This document shows, in pieces, positions 43,649 to 53,532 of a stretch of 64,000 nt of DNA (position 1 is the stretch's first letter; each line of letters starts with the position of its first letter). The stretch is from assembly GCF_900607225.1 (NCBI RefSeq), contig NZ_LR027842.1, positions 1,803,516 to 1,867,515 of the forward strand, read 5' to 3'. The notes under the pieces are model-generated. The model had not been told where the DNA came from. It saw only the letters and a program-made list of their open reading frames with translations, and ran no database searches. The position numbers were made by a program, and so were the translations under genes. This DNA comes from [Pseudopropionibacterium] massiliense. GTDB taxonomy: Bacteria > Actinomycetota > Actinomycetes > Propionibacteriales > Propionibacteriaceae.

Positions 43649-44168
43649 GTACGACTCCTTCGGGCGCGTTGGCGCCAACTCCGGCGTGGCTCGCCACGCC
43701 TCTCAAGACTCGAGGTCAACCGGAAGCATCGGGGCCTCCGCGGTCGAGTTCATCGTCGCGGTGTTCAGCCCCGGGCTGCCTCTCGGCGGCACCGGCGGTG
43801 CTTGACCTGGTGATCATTGTTCCACAACTTGCGCGAACCATGGGGCCCCGACCCCGCCCCACCCGAAATTGGGTGGCGATGAAACCCTGATTCGTCCACT
43901 GGCGCCGCTCCTGTTCGTCCGCTTCGCAGCGGCGGTCCACTCCACCGGCGCTCCCGGCTCGCACCCCGGCCCCGGCGGATCCCGAGGCAACTCCCGAGAC
44001 CCGGGATCTTCTGCGGAGGTTCCACGCCCGACAGGGCTCCCACCTTCCACGTCACCGACCCGCTGCCGGGAGACACGCCACGGCCTGTTCACGGGGTTTT
44101 GTGGTGGTTCTGAGGTCACGATGGCATAGTGGATTCCTGATCGCGACACCGTTTCCGAAGGAGCTGAA
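43649..44168. other. 520-bp gene-free region between divergent rne and GDSL genes
   Basis: No credible coding frame: the open frames here are low-complexity and lack ribosome sites. It must contain the promoters of rne (leftward) and the GDSL gene (rightward). A short inverted repeat CCACCC-GAAATT-GGGTGG lies near 43859-43876, and CCCGAGGCAACTCCCGAGACCCGGG is a further GC-rich foldable stretch near 43981-44010. The length would allow a long structured rne leader, as known for other RNase E genes. Confidence 0.5.
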
Positions 44169-44783
44169 ATGACCGCGAATCCCCCTACCATCGTGTTCGC
44201 CGGAGACTCCATCACGGACACCGGGAAGGATCGGACGAGCGGTTCACTGGGCACCGGTTACGTGGCCAAACTGGCGAAGGGCCCTCTCACCTTCGCGCGC
44301 GTGGTCAACGCGGGTGTCAGCGGTGATCGCATGGCGGACCTGGAGGCGCGCTTCGAGGGCGATGTGCTGGCCGAGAACCCCGACCTGGTGAGCATTTTCA
44401 TCGGCATCAACGACACCTGGCAGGCGGTCACCGCGGATGTGCCCTCGCCCCTGGGGGATTTCGAGACCGCCTACCGGCACCTGATAGAGAGTCTCGACGA
44501 GACACCCGCCGTGCTGATGGTGCCGTTCGTGGCGCCCGTGACCCCCGATCAGGAAGGTTGGCTCTCGGACCTGAGGCCGAGACAGGACCTGGTGCACCGC
44601 CTGGCGGCGGAGTACGGCTGCGCAGTCGTCGATCTGGGTTTGATGATCCGCGAGTACTCCTCGGAGTACGAGAACGAGGAAATGACCGAGGACGGCGTCC
44701 ACCCCACCGACCTGGGGCACAAGCTGATCGCCGAAGCCTGGGAACGCGAGGCCCGCACCCGTTTCGAGGCACTGCGCCGGTAA
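44169..44783 (+). CDS. SGNH/GDSL-family hydrolase (esterase)
   Basis: 204 residues with AAGGAG six bases before the ATG. The four SGNH blocks are visible: IVFAGDSITD (Ser), NAGVSGDRMADL (Gly), IFIGINDTW (Asn) and DGVHPTDLGH (Asp/His). There is no signal peptide, so it is cytoplasmic. It may act on acyl or acetyl esters of sugars; the substrate is unknown. It stands alone, convergent with folC 45 bp later. Confidence 0.9.
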   Translation: MTANPPTIVFAGDSITDTGKDRTSGSLGTGYVAKLAKGPLTFARVVNAGVSGDRMADLEARFEGDVLAENPDLVSIFIGINDTWQAVTADVPSPLGDFETAYRHLIESLDETPAVLMVPFVAPVTPDQEGWLSDLRPRQDLVHRLAAEYGCAVVDLGLMIREYSSEYENEEMTEDGVHPTDLGHKLIAEAWEREARTRFEALRR

Positions 44784-44828
44784 CGACGAAACCGCTTCCG
44801 GCTCCCTCCCCGTCCTACTGCCCGTGGT

Positions 44829-46160
44829 TCACGACTCGGTTTCCTGTTCCCGGGTGAGCAGGTCCCGGGCCTCACCCGCGACGATCAGCGAACCCGCCAC
44901 CAGCACCCCGGCGGTCGGCCCGGCGGCATCGGCGAGCAGGGTCGCCAGTTCCAGCGCATCCGCCACGCCCGGGGCCTTCTGCACCTTCCCGGCGGGCCAG
45001 ATCTCCTCCGCCGCGCGCGCCAGTTCGTCGACGGGCAGGGAACGTGAGGTGCCGCGGGCGCGGGTCACCACCACCTGATCCATGGCGGAGGCGAAGATCT
45101 CCAGCACCCCGGCGGTGTCCTTGTCAGCCATCATCCCGACCACACCGATCAGCGGTTGAAAGGCGAATGCCTCCCGGCTGGCCTCAATGGTGGCCCGCGC
45201 GGCCTGCGGATTGTGGGCGGTGTCGATGACGATCGCCGGTGAGGTGCGTACCAGTTCGAGCCTGGCCGGGGCCGTCACCGAGGCGAGCCCCTCCTCGATG
45301 ATCCCGGGTTCGAGGGGCTGCCCGCCCAGGAAGGCCTCGACAGCCGCCACGGCGAGCGCGGCGTTTCGGGCCATGTGGGCTCCGTGCAGGGGGAGGAAGA
45401 GATCGCCCACCGGCCCGCCCTCGGACTGGATCCGAAGCATCTGCCCACCCACCGCGGGACGGCGTTCCAGCAACCCGAAATCCGGGCCCTCCACCTTGAC
45501 CACCGCCCCGACCTCGACGGCACGGGCCAGCAGCACCTTGGCCGCCGCGGGTTCCTGCCCGGCCAACACCGCCGTCGCGCCCGGCTTGATGATGCCCGCC
45601 TTCTCGGATGCCACCTTCTCCAACGAATCCCCGAGAATGTGGGTGTGGTCGAGCCCGATGGGAGTCACCACCGAGACCTGCGGGACGGCGACGGAGGTGG
45701 CGTCCCAGCTGCCGCCGAGCCCCACCTCGACCACGGCGACATCCACGGGGGCGTCGGCGAAGGTCGCGTATGCCATGCCGGTGATGACCTCGAAGAAGGT
45801 CATGTCGATTCCGTCCAGCTTCCGTTCGTCCACCATCCGGACGAACGGCTCGATCTCGCCCCAGACCTCGGCGAACCTCTCCTCCGAGATCGGTTCCCCG
45901 TCGATGGAGATCCGCTCCCGGGCATCGCTGAGGTGGGGGCTGGAGAACCTTCCCGTGCGCAGCCCTGCGGCGCGCAGCAGCGCGTCGATCATGATGCAGG
46001 TCGATCCCTTGCCGTTGGTTCCCGCCACCTGGATCACGGGGGTGGCCCGTTCGGGATTGCCCAGCAGATCCATCAGGGCTGCGATGCGACCCAGAGCCGG
46101 ACCGACGCGGTGTTCGGGCCATCGCGAGGTGAGTTCGGAGACGAGAGCGAAGTGTTCCAT
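44829..46160 (-). CDS. folC: Folylpolyglutamate synthase / dihydrofolate synthase
   Basis: 443 residues from the ATG at 46160 with AGGA seven bases upstream; a GTG at 46169 is possible. IQVAGTNGKGSTCIMID is the Mur-ligase-type P-loop, and FSSPHLSDARERISIDG, VVEVGLGGSWDATSV and TPIGLDHTHILGDSLEKVAS are family hallmarks. IDTAHNPQA is the C-terminal signature. It adds glutamates to folates. In many actinobacteria it follows valS; here valS is reversed and three other genes intervene. Confidence 0.95.
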   Translation of the reverse strand: MEHFALVSELTSRWPEHRVGPALGRIAALMDLLGNPERATPVIQVAGTNGKGSTCIMIDALLRAAGLRTGRFSSPHLSDARERISIDGEPISEERFAEVWGEIEPFVRMVDERKLDGIDMTFFEVITGMAYATFADAPVDVAVVEVGLGGSWDATSVAVPQVSVVTPIGLDHTHILGDSLEKVASEKAGIIKPGATAVLAGQEPAAAKVLLARAVEVGAVVKVEGPDFGLLERRPAVGGQMLRIQSEGGPVGDLFLPLHGAHMARNAALAVAAVEAFLGGQPLEPGIIEEGLASVTAPARLELVRTSPAIVIDTAHNPQAARATIEASREAFAFQPLIGVVGMMADKDTAGVLEIFASAMDQVVVTRARGTSRSLPVDELARAAEEIWPAGKVQKAPGVADALELATLLADAAGPTAGVLVAGSLIVAGEARDLLTREQETES

Positions 46161-46201
46161 GATGAGCACATCCTAGTGACGCGGTTACTATGTTCTGCGT
46201 G

Positions 46202-46747
46202 ATGAACAGATACCCGGCTCCCTCCGTGCGCCACTGGCCGGACTGGGTCGGATTGGTTGCCCGTTTGATACCCGGTCTCGTCTTCCTTTACGCGGGCATC
46301 GTGAAAATCGGGGACGTGGAGGGTTTCGCCCTCGATATTCGCGCCTATCAACTGCTCAGCTGGGATCTGTCCCGGATACTGTCGTACATCCTTCCGGTGG
46401 TCGAGATCGCCGTCGGGGTGATGCTCATCGTGGGTTTGCTCACCCGCTGGGCGGCGCTGGTCACGGCGTTGCTGCTGATCGCCTTCGTGGGCGGCATCAT
46501 CTGGGTCTGGAGCCAGGGAATCAGCATCGACTGCGGCTGCTTCGGACAGGGCGGCGAGGTGAGGCCGGAGAACACCCAGTATCCCCAGAAACTGGCCGAG
46601 AATCTGGCGATGACCGCGCTGTGCGGTTGGCTGGTCGCGCGGCCGCGTTCCATTTTCAGCCTGGACCAGGCACTTTTCGGCTCACCCATTCGTTTCAGCG
46701 AGGAGAGCCGGGACGACATCGCCGAAGTGGCGGAAACCGAGGAGTGA
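46202..46747 (+). CDS. MauE/DoxX-family membrane protein
   Basis: 181 residues from the ATG at 46202; an ATG at 46190 and a GTG at 46199 are in the same frame. Four hydrophobic segments are seen (for example LIPGLVFLYAGIVKI and ILPVVEIAVGVMLIVGLL). The segment ISIDCGCFGQGG, with a CxC, is typical of MauE-like proteins linked to disulfide handling. A TACTAT element 8 bp before the GTG at 46199 fits a -10 box of a leaderless transcript. It is followed after 10 bp by a thioredoxin-like protein, its probable redox partner. Confidence 0.82.
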   Translation: MNRYPAPSVRHWPDWVGLVARLIPGLVFLYAGIVKIGDVEGFALDIRAYQLLSWDLSRILSYILPVVEIAVGVMLIVGLLTRWAALVTALLLIAFVGGIIWVWSQGISIDCGCFGQGGEVRPENTQYPQKLAENLAMTALCGWLVARPRSIFSLDQALFGSPIRFSEESRDDIAEVAETEE

Positions 46748-46757
46748 ATTTTACCCC

Positions 46758-47552
46758 ATGGCCAACAATTCGAATCTGAGCAGACGCGCTGCGCTCAGGC
46801 AGCAGCAGGAACTGGAAGCACGCCGCCAGCGCAACGCCCGCATGCTGGGGGTCGGTCTGGGTGTGCTGGCCCTCGTGGTGGTGGTGGTCATTGCTGTCGT
46901 CATCGCCAATGCGATCGGCAGCAAGGCCCCGGCCGCCGAACAGCTCACCCCGCCGAACGCCACCGAGGGATACGGCATCGCCATCAAGAGCAAGAACAGC
47001 CAGCCAGCGGGCGACGTGCCGAACGTGGTGGTCTACGAGGACTACCAGTGCCCCGCGTGCAAGGCCTACGAGGCCCGGTACGGCAGCGCTTTCCAGCAGC
47101 TCATCGATGAGGGCAAGATCACTCTCGAGGTCCGGACCGCGTACTTCCTCAACGACGCCAACACGACCATGAACAAGAAGTCCTCCGAACGTGCCGCGCT
47201 GGCGGCGGCCGCCGCGGATGCGGTCGGCAAGTACCGCGAATACCACCAGGTGGTCTACGAGAACCAGCCCGACCACGAGGGGGACGGCTACACCGACCAA
47301 CAGCTCCGGGTCGATTTCGCTGCCAAGGCGGGAATCGCGGGAGACGATTTGACGACCTTCCAGCAGCTCTACGACACCAAGGCCTATGCCGATTTCGCGA
47401 AGAAGGCCTACCAGTCCATGGGCGAGGCCGGGATCACCAGCACGCCCGCGTACGTCGTCAACGGCAAGACGATAAATTTTGAGAGCATCGCCCCGAATGA
47501 CTCGCAGGCTCTGCTGGTCGCCATTCAGTCCGCAGCCTCCGGTTCCAACTGA
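46758..47552 (+). CDS. Membrane-anchored DsbA-like thioredoxin-fold protein
   Basis: 264 residues. A basic N-terminus (RRAALRQQQELEARRQR) precedes a single transmembrane helix (about 31-53, rich in Val/Leu), which places the rest outside. The thioredoxin-like domain holds VVYEDYQCPACKAYEARYG with the CxxC active site CPAC, and the cis-Pro loop is GITSTPAYVVNGK. DsbA-type proteins of this form oxidise exported proteins in actinobacteria. It lies 10 bp after the MauE-like gene. A strong hairpin at 47563-47608 ends the unit. Confidence 0.9.
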   Translation: MANNSNLSRRAALRQQQELEARRQRNARMLGVGLGVLALVVVVVIAVVIANAIGSKAPAAEQLTPPNATEGYGIAIKSKNSQPAGDVPNVVVYEDYQCPACKAYEARYGSAFQQLIDEGKITLEVRTAYFLNDANTTMNKKSSERAALAAAAADAVGKYREYHQVVYENQPDHEGDGYTDQQLRVDFAAKAGIAGDDLTTFQQLYDTKAYADFAKKAYQSMGEAGITSTPAYVVNGKTINFESIAPNDSQALLVAIQSAASGSN

Positions 47553-47562
47553 TCAGCGACCT

Positions 47563-47608
47563 GATGTGATCGTGCCGTCGGGAGGTCGCCCGGCGGCACG
47601 ATCACATC
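47563..47608 (+). terminator. Terminator after the DsbA-like gene
   Basis: Arms GATGTGATCGTGCCG (47563-47577) and CGGCACGATCACATC (47594-47608) form a perfect 15-bp stem, 11 bp past the stop codon. A short TTTT follows near 47619. It separates the redox pair from valS. Confidence 0.85.
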
Positions 47609-47659
47609 GCGGGGCGTTGCTTTTACCTCACCCGCCGAACACAACTACGATTCCCTACC

Positions 47660-50218
47660 ATGACGAACCCTGCCTACAAGTCCGGCCTGCCCACCAAACC
47701 CGCCCTCGAGGGTCTCGAGGACAAGTGGGGGCGGGTGTGGCGTGAGGACGGCACCTACGCGTTCCGGCGCCCCGCGTCCCGTGAGCAGGTGTTCTCCATC
47801 GACACCCCGCCGCCGACGGTCTCCGGGTCGCTGCACGTAGGCCACGTCTTCAGTTACACCCACACCGACACCATCGCCCGCTACCAGCGGATGCGCGGCA
47901 AGGAGGTGTTCTACCCGATGGGATGGGACGACAACGGCCTGCCCACCGAACGCCGCGTCCAGAACTACTACGGTGTGCGCTGCGACCCGTCGCTCCCCTA
48001 CGACGAGAACTTCACCCCCCCGGCCAAACCGGACCCGAAACGCCAGGTGCCCGTCTCGCGCCGCAACTTCATCGAGTTGTGCGAGAAACTGACCGCCATC
48101 GACGAGAAGGTCTTCGAGGATCTGTGGCGGTATCTCGGATTGTCCATCGACTGGGACACCCTCTACACCACGATCGCCCCGGCCACGCAGGCCGTGGCCC
48201 AGCGGGCCTTCGTGCGCAACCTCGCCCGCGGCGAGGCCTACCTGAGCTTCGCCCCCACCATGTGGGACGTCACCTTCCAGACCGCGGTGGCGCAGGCGGA
48301 GCTGGAGTCCCGGGAGCACCCGGGCGCCTACCACCGCGTCGCCTTCCACGGTGCCGGCGGGCCGGTGTTCATCGAAACCACCCGTCCCGAGCTGCTGCCC
48401 AGCGTCTGCGCCCTGATCGCGCATCCCGACGACGAGCGCTACCAGCACCTGTTCGGGACCACCGTCACGTCCCCGGTCTTCGGGGTGGAGATCCCGGTCC
48501 TGGCGCACACCGCCGCCGAACCCGACAAGGGTGCCGGCATCGCGATGTGCTGCACCTTCGGTGACCTCACCGACGTGCAGTGGTGGCGGGAACTCGATCT
48601 GCCGACCCGCACCATCATCGGCCGCGACGGCCGTCTCCAGCGCGAGATCCCCGAGTGGCTCACCAACGCCGAGCCCTGGGCCGGGCTGGCAGGCAAAACC
48701 GTCTTCTCCGCCCGGGCCGCCGTCGTGGAGCTGCTGCGCGCATCCGGGGATCTCGACGGGGAACCGAAACCCATCTCCCGGCCCGTCAACTTCTACGAGA
48801 AGGGGGACAAGCCGCTGGAGATCGTTGCCACCCGCCAGTGGTACCTGTCCAACGGTGGCCGCGACGAACAGCTGAAGGCCGATCTGCTGAAACGCGGCGC
48901 GGAGCTGGCCTGGACCCCGGAGCACATGCGCCACCGCTACGACAACTGGGTGGGTGGCCTGAACGGCGACTGGTTGATCTCCCGGCAGCGTTTCTTCGGG
49001 GTGCCCTTCCCGGTCTGGTATCCGCTCGATGCGGACGGTGAACCGCTCTACGACCGGATGATCGTCGCCGACGAGGCCAAGCTGCCGGTTGATCCCGTCA
49101 CCGCGTGCCCTCCCGGCTACGAGGAGTCGCAGCGCGGGGCCCCGGGCGGTTTCATCGCCGACCCCGATGTGATGGACACCTGGGCGACCTCCTCGCTGAC
49201 CCCACAGATCGCGTCCGGGTGGGAGCGCGACGAGGAACTGTTCGGCCTCACCTTCCCGATGGACATCGCCCCCCAGGGCCACGACATCATCCGCACCTGG
49301 TTGTTCTCCCGGATCGTGCGCGCCAACTTCGAGAACCACTCGCTGCCGTGGCGGCGCACCACCATCTCGGGTTTCGTCACCGACCCGGACCGCAAGAAGA
49401 TGTCCAAGTCCAAGGGAAACGTGGTGGTCCCCTCCGACATCCTGGAACGTTTCGGCTCCGACGCGGTCAGGTGGCGCGCCGCCATGGCCCGGCCGGGCAT
49501 GGATTCGCCGTTCGACCAGTCGCAGATGAAGGTGGGGCGCCGGCTGGCCATGAAGATCCTGAACGCGGGCAAATTCGTTCTCGGCCTGGCACCCGAGGCC
49601 GGAAATCCCGCAGCCGTCACCAACCCTGTCGACAGGGCGCTGCTGGCGTCGTTGTCGGATGTGGTCACCGCCTGTACGGAGGCGTTCGACGCCTTCGACT
49701 ACACCCAGGCCCTCGAGGCCGCGGAGACCTTCTTCTGGTCCTTCTGCGACGACTACCTGGAGCTGGTCAAGGAACGCGCCTACGGCTCCCAGGGTCCCGA
49801 GGCGCAGGCCTCCGCGCAGTCGGCGCTGGCCATCGCCCTCGACGTGCAGCTGCGGCTGTTCGCTCCGTTCCTGCCGTTCGTGACGGAGGAAACCTGGTCC
49901 TGGACCCACGGCTCCTCCATCCACCGCTCCCCCTGGCCCACCGCCGGGGAGCTGGCGGTGGAGGGCGTCCGGCAGCTGCTGGCCGATGTCGCCTCGGTGC
50001 TGGTCGTGATCCGCGGCGCCAAGTCGAACGCGAAGGTGTCCATGAAAACCCCGGTCCGGAAGGCCACCTTCCTGGGCGATCACGCCGCTCTGGAACGTTT
50101 GAAGGCCATCGAGGCGGACCTCCGTGCCGTCGGTCACATCACGGGCGAGGTGGAATGGAAGATCGCCGAGGGTCCCCTGACCGTCGAGGTGGAGTTGGAA
50201 GAACTCCCCGCCGCCTGA
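47660..50218 (+). CDS. valS: Valyl-tRNA synthetase
   Basis: 852 residues. The class I signature is [16 protein letters not shown] (HVGH as HIGH), and the KMSKS loop is [36 protein letters not shown] followed by CDPSLPYD belongs to the ValS type found in some actinobacteria, distinct from the E. coli type. An editing (CP1) domain lies between, and an anticodon-binding domain follows. It is closed by a hairpin at 50225-50270. Its orientation is opposite to the surrounding folC and clpX genes. Confidence 0.96.
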   Translation: MTNPAYKSGLPTKPALEGLEDKWGRVWREDGTYAFRRPASREQVFSIDTPPPTVSGSLHVGHVFSYTHTDTIARYQRMRGKEVFYPMGWDDNGLPTERRVQNYYGVRCDPSLPYDENFTPPAKPDPKRQVPVSRRNFIELCEKLTAIDEKVFEDLWRYLGLSIDWDTLYTTIAPATQAVAQRAFVRNLARGEAYLSFAPTMWDVTFQTAVAQAELESREHPGAYHRVAFHGAGGPVFIETTRPELLPSVCALIAHPDDERYQHLFGTTVTSPVFGVEIPVLAHTAAEPDKGAGIAMCCTFGDLTDVQWWRELDLPTRTIIGRDGRLQREIPEWLTNAEPWAGLAGKTVFSARAAVVELLRASGDLDGEPKPISRPVNFYEKGDKPLEIVATRQWYLSNGGRDEQLKADLLKRGAELAWTPEHMRHRYDNWVGGLNGDWLISRQRFFGVPFPVWYPLDADGEPLYDRMIVADEAKLPVDPVTACPPGYEESQRGAPGGFIADPDVMDTWATSSLTPQIASGWERDEELFGLTFPMDIAPQGHDIIRTWLFSRIVRANFENHSLPWRRTTISGFVTDPDRKKMSKSKGNVVVPSDILERFGSDAVRWRAAMARPGMDSPFDQSQMKVGRRLAMKILNAGKFVLGLAPEAGNPAAVTNPVDRALLASLSDVVTACTEAFDAFDYTQALEAAETFFWSFCDDYLELVKERAYGSQGPEAQASAQSALAIALDVQLRLFAPFLPFVTEETWSWTHGSSIHRSPWPTAGELAVEGVRQLLADVASVLVVIRGAKSNAKVSMKTPVRKATFLGDHAALERLKAIEADLRAVGHITGEVEWKIAEGPLTVEVELEELPAA

Positions 50219-50224
50219 AATTAA

Positions 50225-50270
50225 CCCTGGAGGGGGCATCGCTGTTCCAACAGCGATGCCCCCTCCGGGG
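50225..50270. terminator. Bidirectional terminator between convergent valS and tricorn genes
   Basis: Arms 50225-50246 and 50249-50270 pair over 22 bases with one mismatch and a 2-base centre. The core GGAGGGGGCATCGCTGTT is perfectly complementary. It starts 6 bp after the valS stop and ends 8 bp past the convergent tricorn gene stop. Confidence 0.88.
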
Positions 50271-50278
50271 TTTCCGAT

Positions 50279-53200
50279 TCAGCCGTGGAAGGCTGCCGGG
50301 GGCAGTTCCGGAGGAGTCATCGCAGGTTTCTCCTCCAGGCGGGCCAAGGCCTCGTCGACCGCGACATCGAGTTGCGCATCCTCGCCGTTCTCCCAGTCGG
50401 ACGGTCCCAGGGGAACCTCAATGTCGGGGTCGGTTCCGTGATTCTCCACCCCGAAACCGTGCTTGTGGAAGGCGAAGGCGTAGCGGGGCTGGGTCACGCC
50501 GGTGCCATCGACCAGCTCGAACCGCCCGTCGATCCCGATCACACCACCCCAGCTGCGTTCCCCCACCACCGGGCCGATCCCGAGGTTCTGGGCGGCTGCG
50601 GTGATGATGTCGCCGTCGGATCCCGCGTAGGGATTGGTGACGAACACCACCGGGCCACGCATGCCCTGCCCCGGGTACGGTTCCGGGAAATCCATGTGCC
50701 GGGCGTAGCCCCAGCCGACCACGATTCGCGTCAACCGCTCCAGCACCAGCGACGACGTGTGCCCGCCGCCGTTGTACCGCACGTCCACCACCACCGCCTC
50801 GCAGCAGGATGCCTGCTCGATGAGCCGGTGGAACTCGGCCCAGCCCTCGGCCATCATGTTCGGGACGTGCACGTAGCCGACCCGTCCCCGTGAGCGTTCC
50901 CTGACCCGCTCGACCCGGGAGGCCACCCATTCGTGGTAGCGCAAACCGGCCTCGCTGGCCACGGGAACCACCGCCACTCGTCGCTTCGAATCCTCCCGGG
51001 CCAGGGTCAGTTCAACGGTGCTGCCCGCGGCCCCCAGCAGCAGCGCATTGATGTCGGGAACCGCTGCGGTGGGCGTGCCGTCAACAGCCACGATCACGTC
51101 CCCCGCCCGGGCGGCCACACCCGCCGCGCGCAACGGGGAACGGGCCCTGGGGTCGGAGGACTCACCGTCGAGGACGCGGTTGATGACGACCTCACCCTTC
51201 TCGTTGCGACCCAGCTCCGCCCCCAGCCATGCCACCTTCGCCTCGCCACGCCCGCCGGAGGGGGTGACGTAGGCGTGGGAGGTGTTGAGTTCCGCGTTCG
51301 TCTCCGCGAGCACGTCGACCAGGTCGTCGTAGGTGGCGATCCGCTCCACCAGCGGCCGGTAGCCCGTGCACACCGCCGCCCAGTCGATGCCGTTCATGTC
51401 CTCGCGCCAGTAGTGGTCGCGCATCAGGCGGGCGTTCTCGTCGAACATCTGCCGCCACTCGTCTCGCGGAAGCAGCTGGCGACGCAACCGGGTCAGGTTC
51501 ACGGCGATGCGGTCCTCGTCATCGGCCCGCGCGTCGGCTGGCTGCACCCACAGATCGTCGCCGTTGCGGACCACCAGTTGTCTGCCGTCCCCGCTGACCG
51601 CGGCGTCGTCGCAGGCGTCGACCACCACAATCAGTTTGCGTTTGGTGACGTCGTAGACCTCAATGCTGTCCTTCGTCTCCTGGCCCGGAAGTTGCCCGGA
51701 TCCGAGCACCCCGGAGTGCGGGGCGAGACGCCGCCACAGAGGCCCCACGGTGGTGGCGCAGAGCCCGTCGTAGCGGCCGGCCGGAACGGGCAGCGGAACC
51801 ATCCGGTCCTCCGCGCCCTCGATGTCAAAGACGACATCCGCATCCGGTTTGCCGGCGTCCTTCTCCGGTTTCTCGTCCTTCGTCCCCGATTCCGGTTTCC
51901 CGGCCTCACTGATGGCCCAGCCGTCGGCGGACGGCCCGAACGGGACGGGATCCTCCGCGCTCAGGGGAATCACGTAGGGACGCACGGTATTGGTGAAACC
52001 GAGATCGAAATTGATCTCGTCGTAGGCGGGATCGATGGTCCGGCTCGACAAGAAGTACAGGTAGCGGCCGTCGAGGCTGAACGTGGGTGAGAAGTCGTTG
52101 AACTGTCCACGGGTCAGTTCGAAGAGCCGGTCCTCCGCGAGGTCATGGCCGACCAGCCGCCCCAGCGCGCCCTCGTTGCCGATCGTCTCCCGCCACACCA
52201 CGTAGCGCCCACCGGGGCTGAAGGCCAGGCCCGTTGCCTCCCCCTGCCGCGACCTGCCCACCTTCCTGACCGTGCCCCCGGCGACGTCCACCACGAGCAC
52301 TGCGCCGTCGTGGGAGGCCACGGCCACCTCGGAACCCTCCGGGTTCGCGGCGAGGGAGAGCACCCGTCCCAACTGGCCGTGCCCGATCCGGCGGGGCTCG
52401 CCCTGGCCGTCGAGGGACGCGATCTCCAGGCAGTCCTCCCCCTCCGCATCGGTGGCCCAGACGCCCTTTCCCGTGTTCCCGAGCGGAATCGCCTCCCGGA
52501 TCCGCGCACCGGGCAGAGCACCCAGGGCTCGGGCCGGACCGGAACGGTGGGTCAGGAACCACGCCTGTCCCCTCCACTCCACGAGGGAACCGTCACCGCC
52601 GTGATCCGGTGCCACGGACTCCAACCGGTCCAGCGCCTCGACCGTGACGGGAAGTGGTTCGCCCAGCGCCAGATCGACCGGGATCTCCCGCGGTTCGGCC
52701 TCCAAGGAGTCGAGGACGTAGAGCCTCCCGCGGGCATGGAAGACGACCCGCCTGCCGTCCGTGGTGGCGTCCCGGCAATACCCGTCGGTGAACGTGTGCA
52801 CGGTGTGGGCCCGCAGGTCACTGCCGTCCGCCAGCACGCTCCACACCTGGGCCTGCTCCCCCGGCTTCTCCGGGAGCCGCGCGCCTAGATCCGAGGTGAA
52901 AACGATGCGTTCGCCCACCCAGCAGGGACCGGTCAGGCTCGCAGTTTCCCCGGGGAGCAGACGTGTCCAGTTTTCTTGCTGCGCGTCGGAGACCCAGACC
53001 CGGTTGACCATACCGCCCCGGTAACGCTTCCACTGCTCCGGTCCGCGGAAATTTGGGGAAGCCAGCACCACCCGGCCGTCCGGGTTCCGGTCCGCGGCGG
53101 ACGCGGGTCCCCACGGCAATCTTTCCAGTTTTCCCCCCAGGGAAACCGAATACAGCCAGGAAAGCGCTCGCAATGCCTCGTTGTGCATGGAAGCAATCAG

Positions 53201-53497
53201 CACGTGGTCCTCATCCAGCCAGCCGCACACCTGCATGCGGGAAGCGCTCAACCATGTGAGACGACACCTACCACCGCCCAGGTCGAGAACATGAAGATCC
53301 TGGTTTCCCGGGTCGCCGGAAACGAACCCCACCCGTTTTCCCGAGGGGGAAAAGCGAGGGCTGCGCACCGGAACATGCTCGGAGGTCAGGCGATGCGCCC
53401 GACCTCCCGAGATCGTCGTCAACCAGAGGTCATCGTCGGCAACAAGGACCACTTGATCCTCATTGACGTGTGGGTAGCGCAGATAGCCAGAAATCAT
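50279..53497 (-). CDS. Tricorn-like protease (S41 family)
   Basis: 1072 residues. The first 650 are TolB-like beta-propeller blades (for example PRFSPSGKRVGFVSGDPGNQ and ATGLAFSPGGRYVVW). A PDZ segment follows (AAGVAARAGDVIVAVDGTPT), then the tail-specific-protease domain with VVVDVRYNGGGHTSSLVLER and the catalytic serine block FVTNPYAGSDGDIITAAA. Together this is the tricorn architecture, an energy-independent peptidase degrading peptides released by proteases such as Clp. It lies next to clpX-clpP2-clpP1. There is no ribosome site; a TAGGTT box seven bases upstream suggests a leaderless mRNA. Confidence 0.92.
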   Translation of the reverse strand: MISGYLRYPHVNEDQVVLVADDDLWLTTISGGRAHRLTSEHVPVRSPRFSPSGKRVGFVSGDPGNQDLHVLDLGGGRCRLTWLSASRMQVCGWLDEDHVLIASMHNEALRALSWLYSVSLGGKLERLPWGPASAADRNPDGRVVLASPNFRGPEQWKRYRGGMVNRVWVSDAQQENWTRLLPGETASLTGPCWVGERIVFTSDLGARLPEKPGEQAQVWSVLADGSDLRAHTVHTFTDGYCRDATTDGRRVVFHARGRLYVLDSLEAEPREIPVDLALGEPLPVTVEALDRLESVAPDHGGDGSLVEWRGQAWFLTHRSGPARALGALPGARIREAIPLGNTGKGVWATDAEGEDCLEIASLDGQGEPRRIGHGQLGRVLSLAANPEGSEVAVASHDGAVLVVDVAGGTVRKVGRSRQGEATGLAFSPGGRYVVWRETIGNEGALGRLVGHDLAEDRLFELTRGQFNDFSPTFSLDGRYLYFLSSRTIDPAYDEINFDLGFTNTVRPYVIPLSAEDPVPFGPSADGWAISEAGKPESGTKDEKPEKDAGKPDADVVFDIEGAEDRMVPLPVPAGRYDGLCATTVGPLWRRLAPHSGVLGSGQLPGQETKDSIEVYDVTKRKLIVVVDACDDAAVSGDGRQLVVRNGDDLWVQPADARADDEDRIAVNLTRLRRQLLPRDEWRQMFDENARLMRDHYWREDMNGIDWAAVCTGYRPLVERIATYDDLVDVLAETNAELNTSHAYVTPSGGRGEAKVAWLGAELGRNEKGEVVINRVLDGESSDPRARSPLRAAGVAARAGDVIVAVDGTPTAAVPDINALLLGAAGSTVELTLAREDSKRRVAVVPVASEAGLRYHEWVASRVERVRERSRGRVGYVHVPNMMAEGWAEFHRLIEQASCCEAVVVDVRYNGGGHTSSLVLERLTRIVVGWGYARHMDFPEPYPGQGMRGPVVFVTNPYAGSDGDIITAAAQNLGIGPVVGERSWGGVIGIDGRFELVDGTGVTQPRYAFAFHKHGFGVENHGTDPDIEVPLGPSDWENGEDAQLDVAVDEALARLEEKPAMTPPELPPAAFHG

Positions 53498-53504
53498 GGC
53501 GCCA

Positions 53505-53510
53505 AACCTA
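53505..53510 (-). promoter_or_regulatory. Probable -10 box of a leaderless tricorn transcript
   Basis: Read leftward, TAGGTT fits the actinobacterial TANNNT pattern and is followed by exactly seven bases before the ATG at 53497, placing the transcription start at the start codon. No Shine-Dalgarno sequence is present. The -35 region is not clear. Confidence 0.45.
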
Positions 53511-53532
53511 CCCGAAGAAGCGCCGGGAAATG

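Noticed and set aside
43869..44129. 86-codon open frame in the rne upstream region
   Set aside because: No ribosome site, low-complexity Pro/Gly/Ser/Arg composition and no recognisable fold; probably chance in GC-rich DNA.
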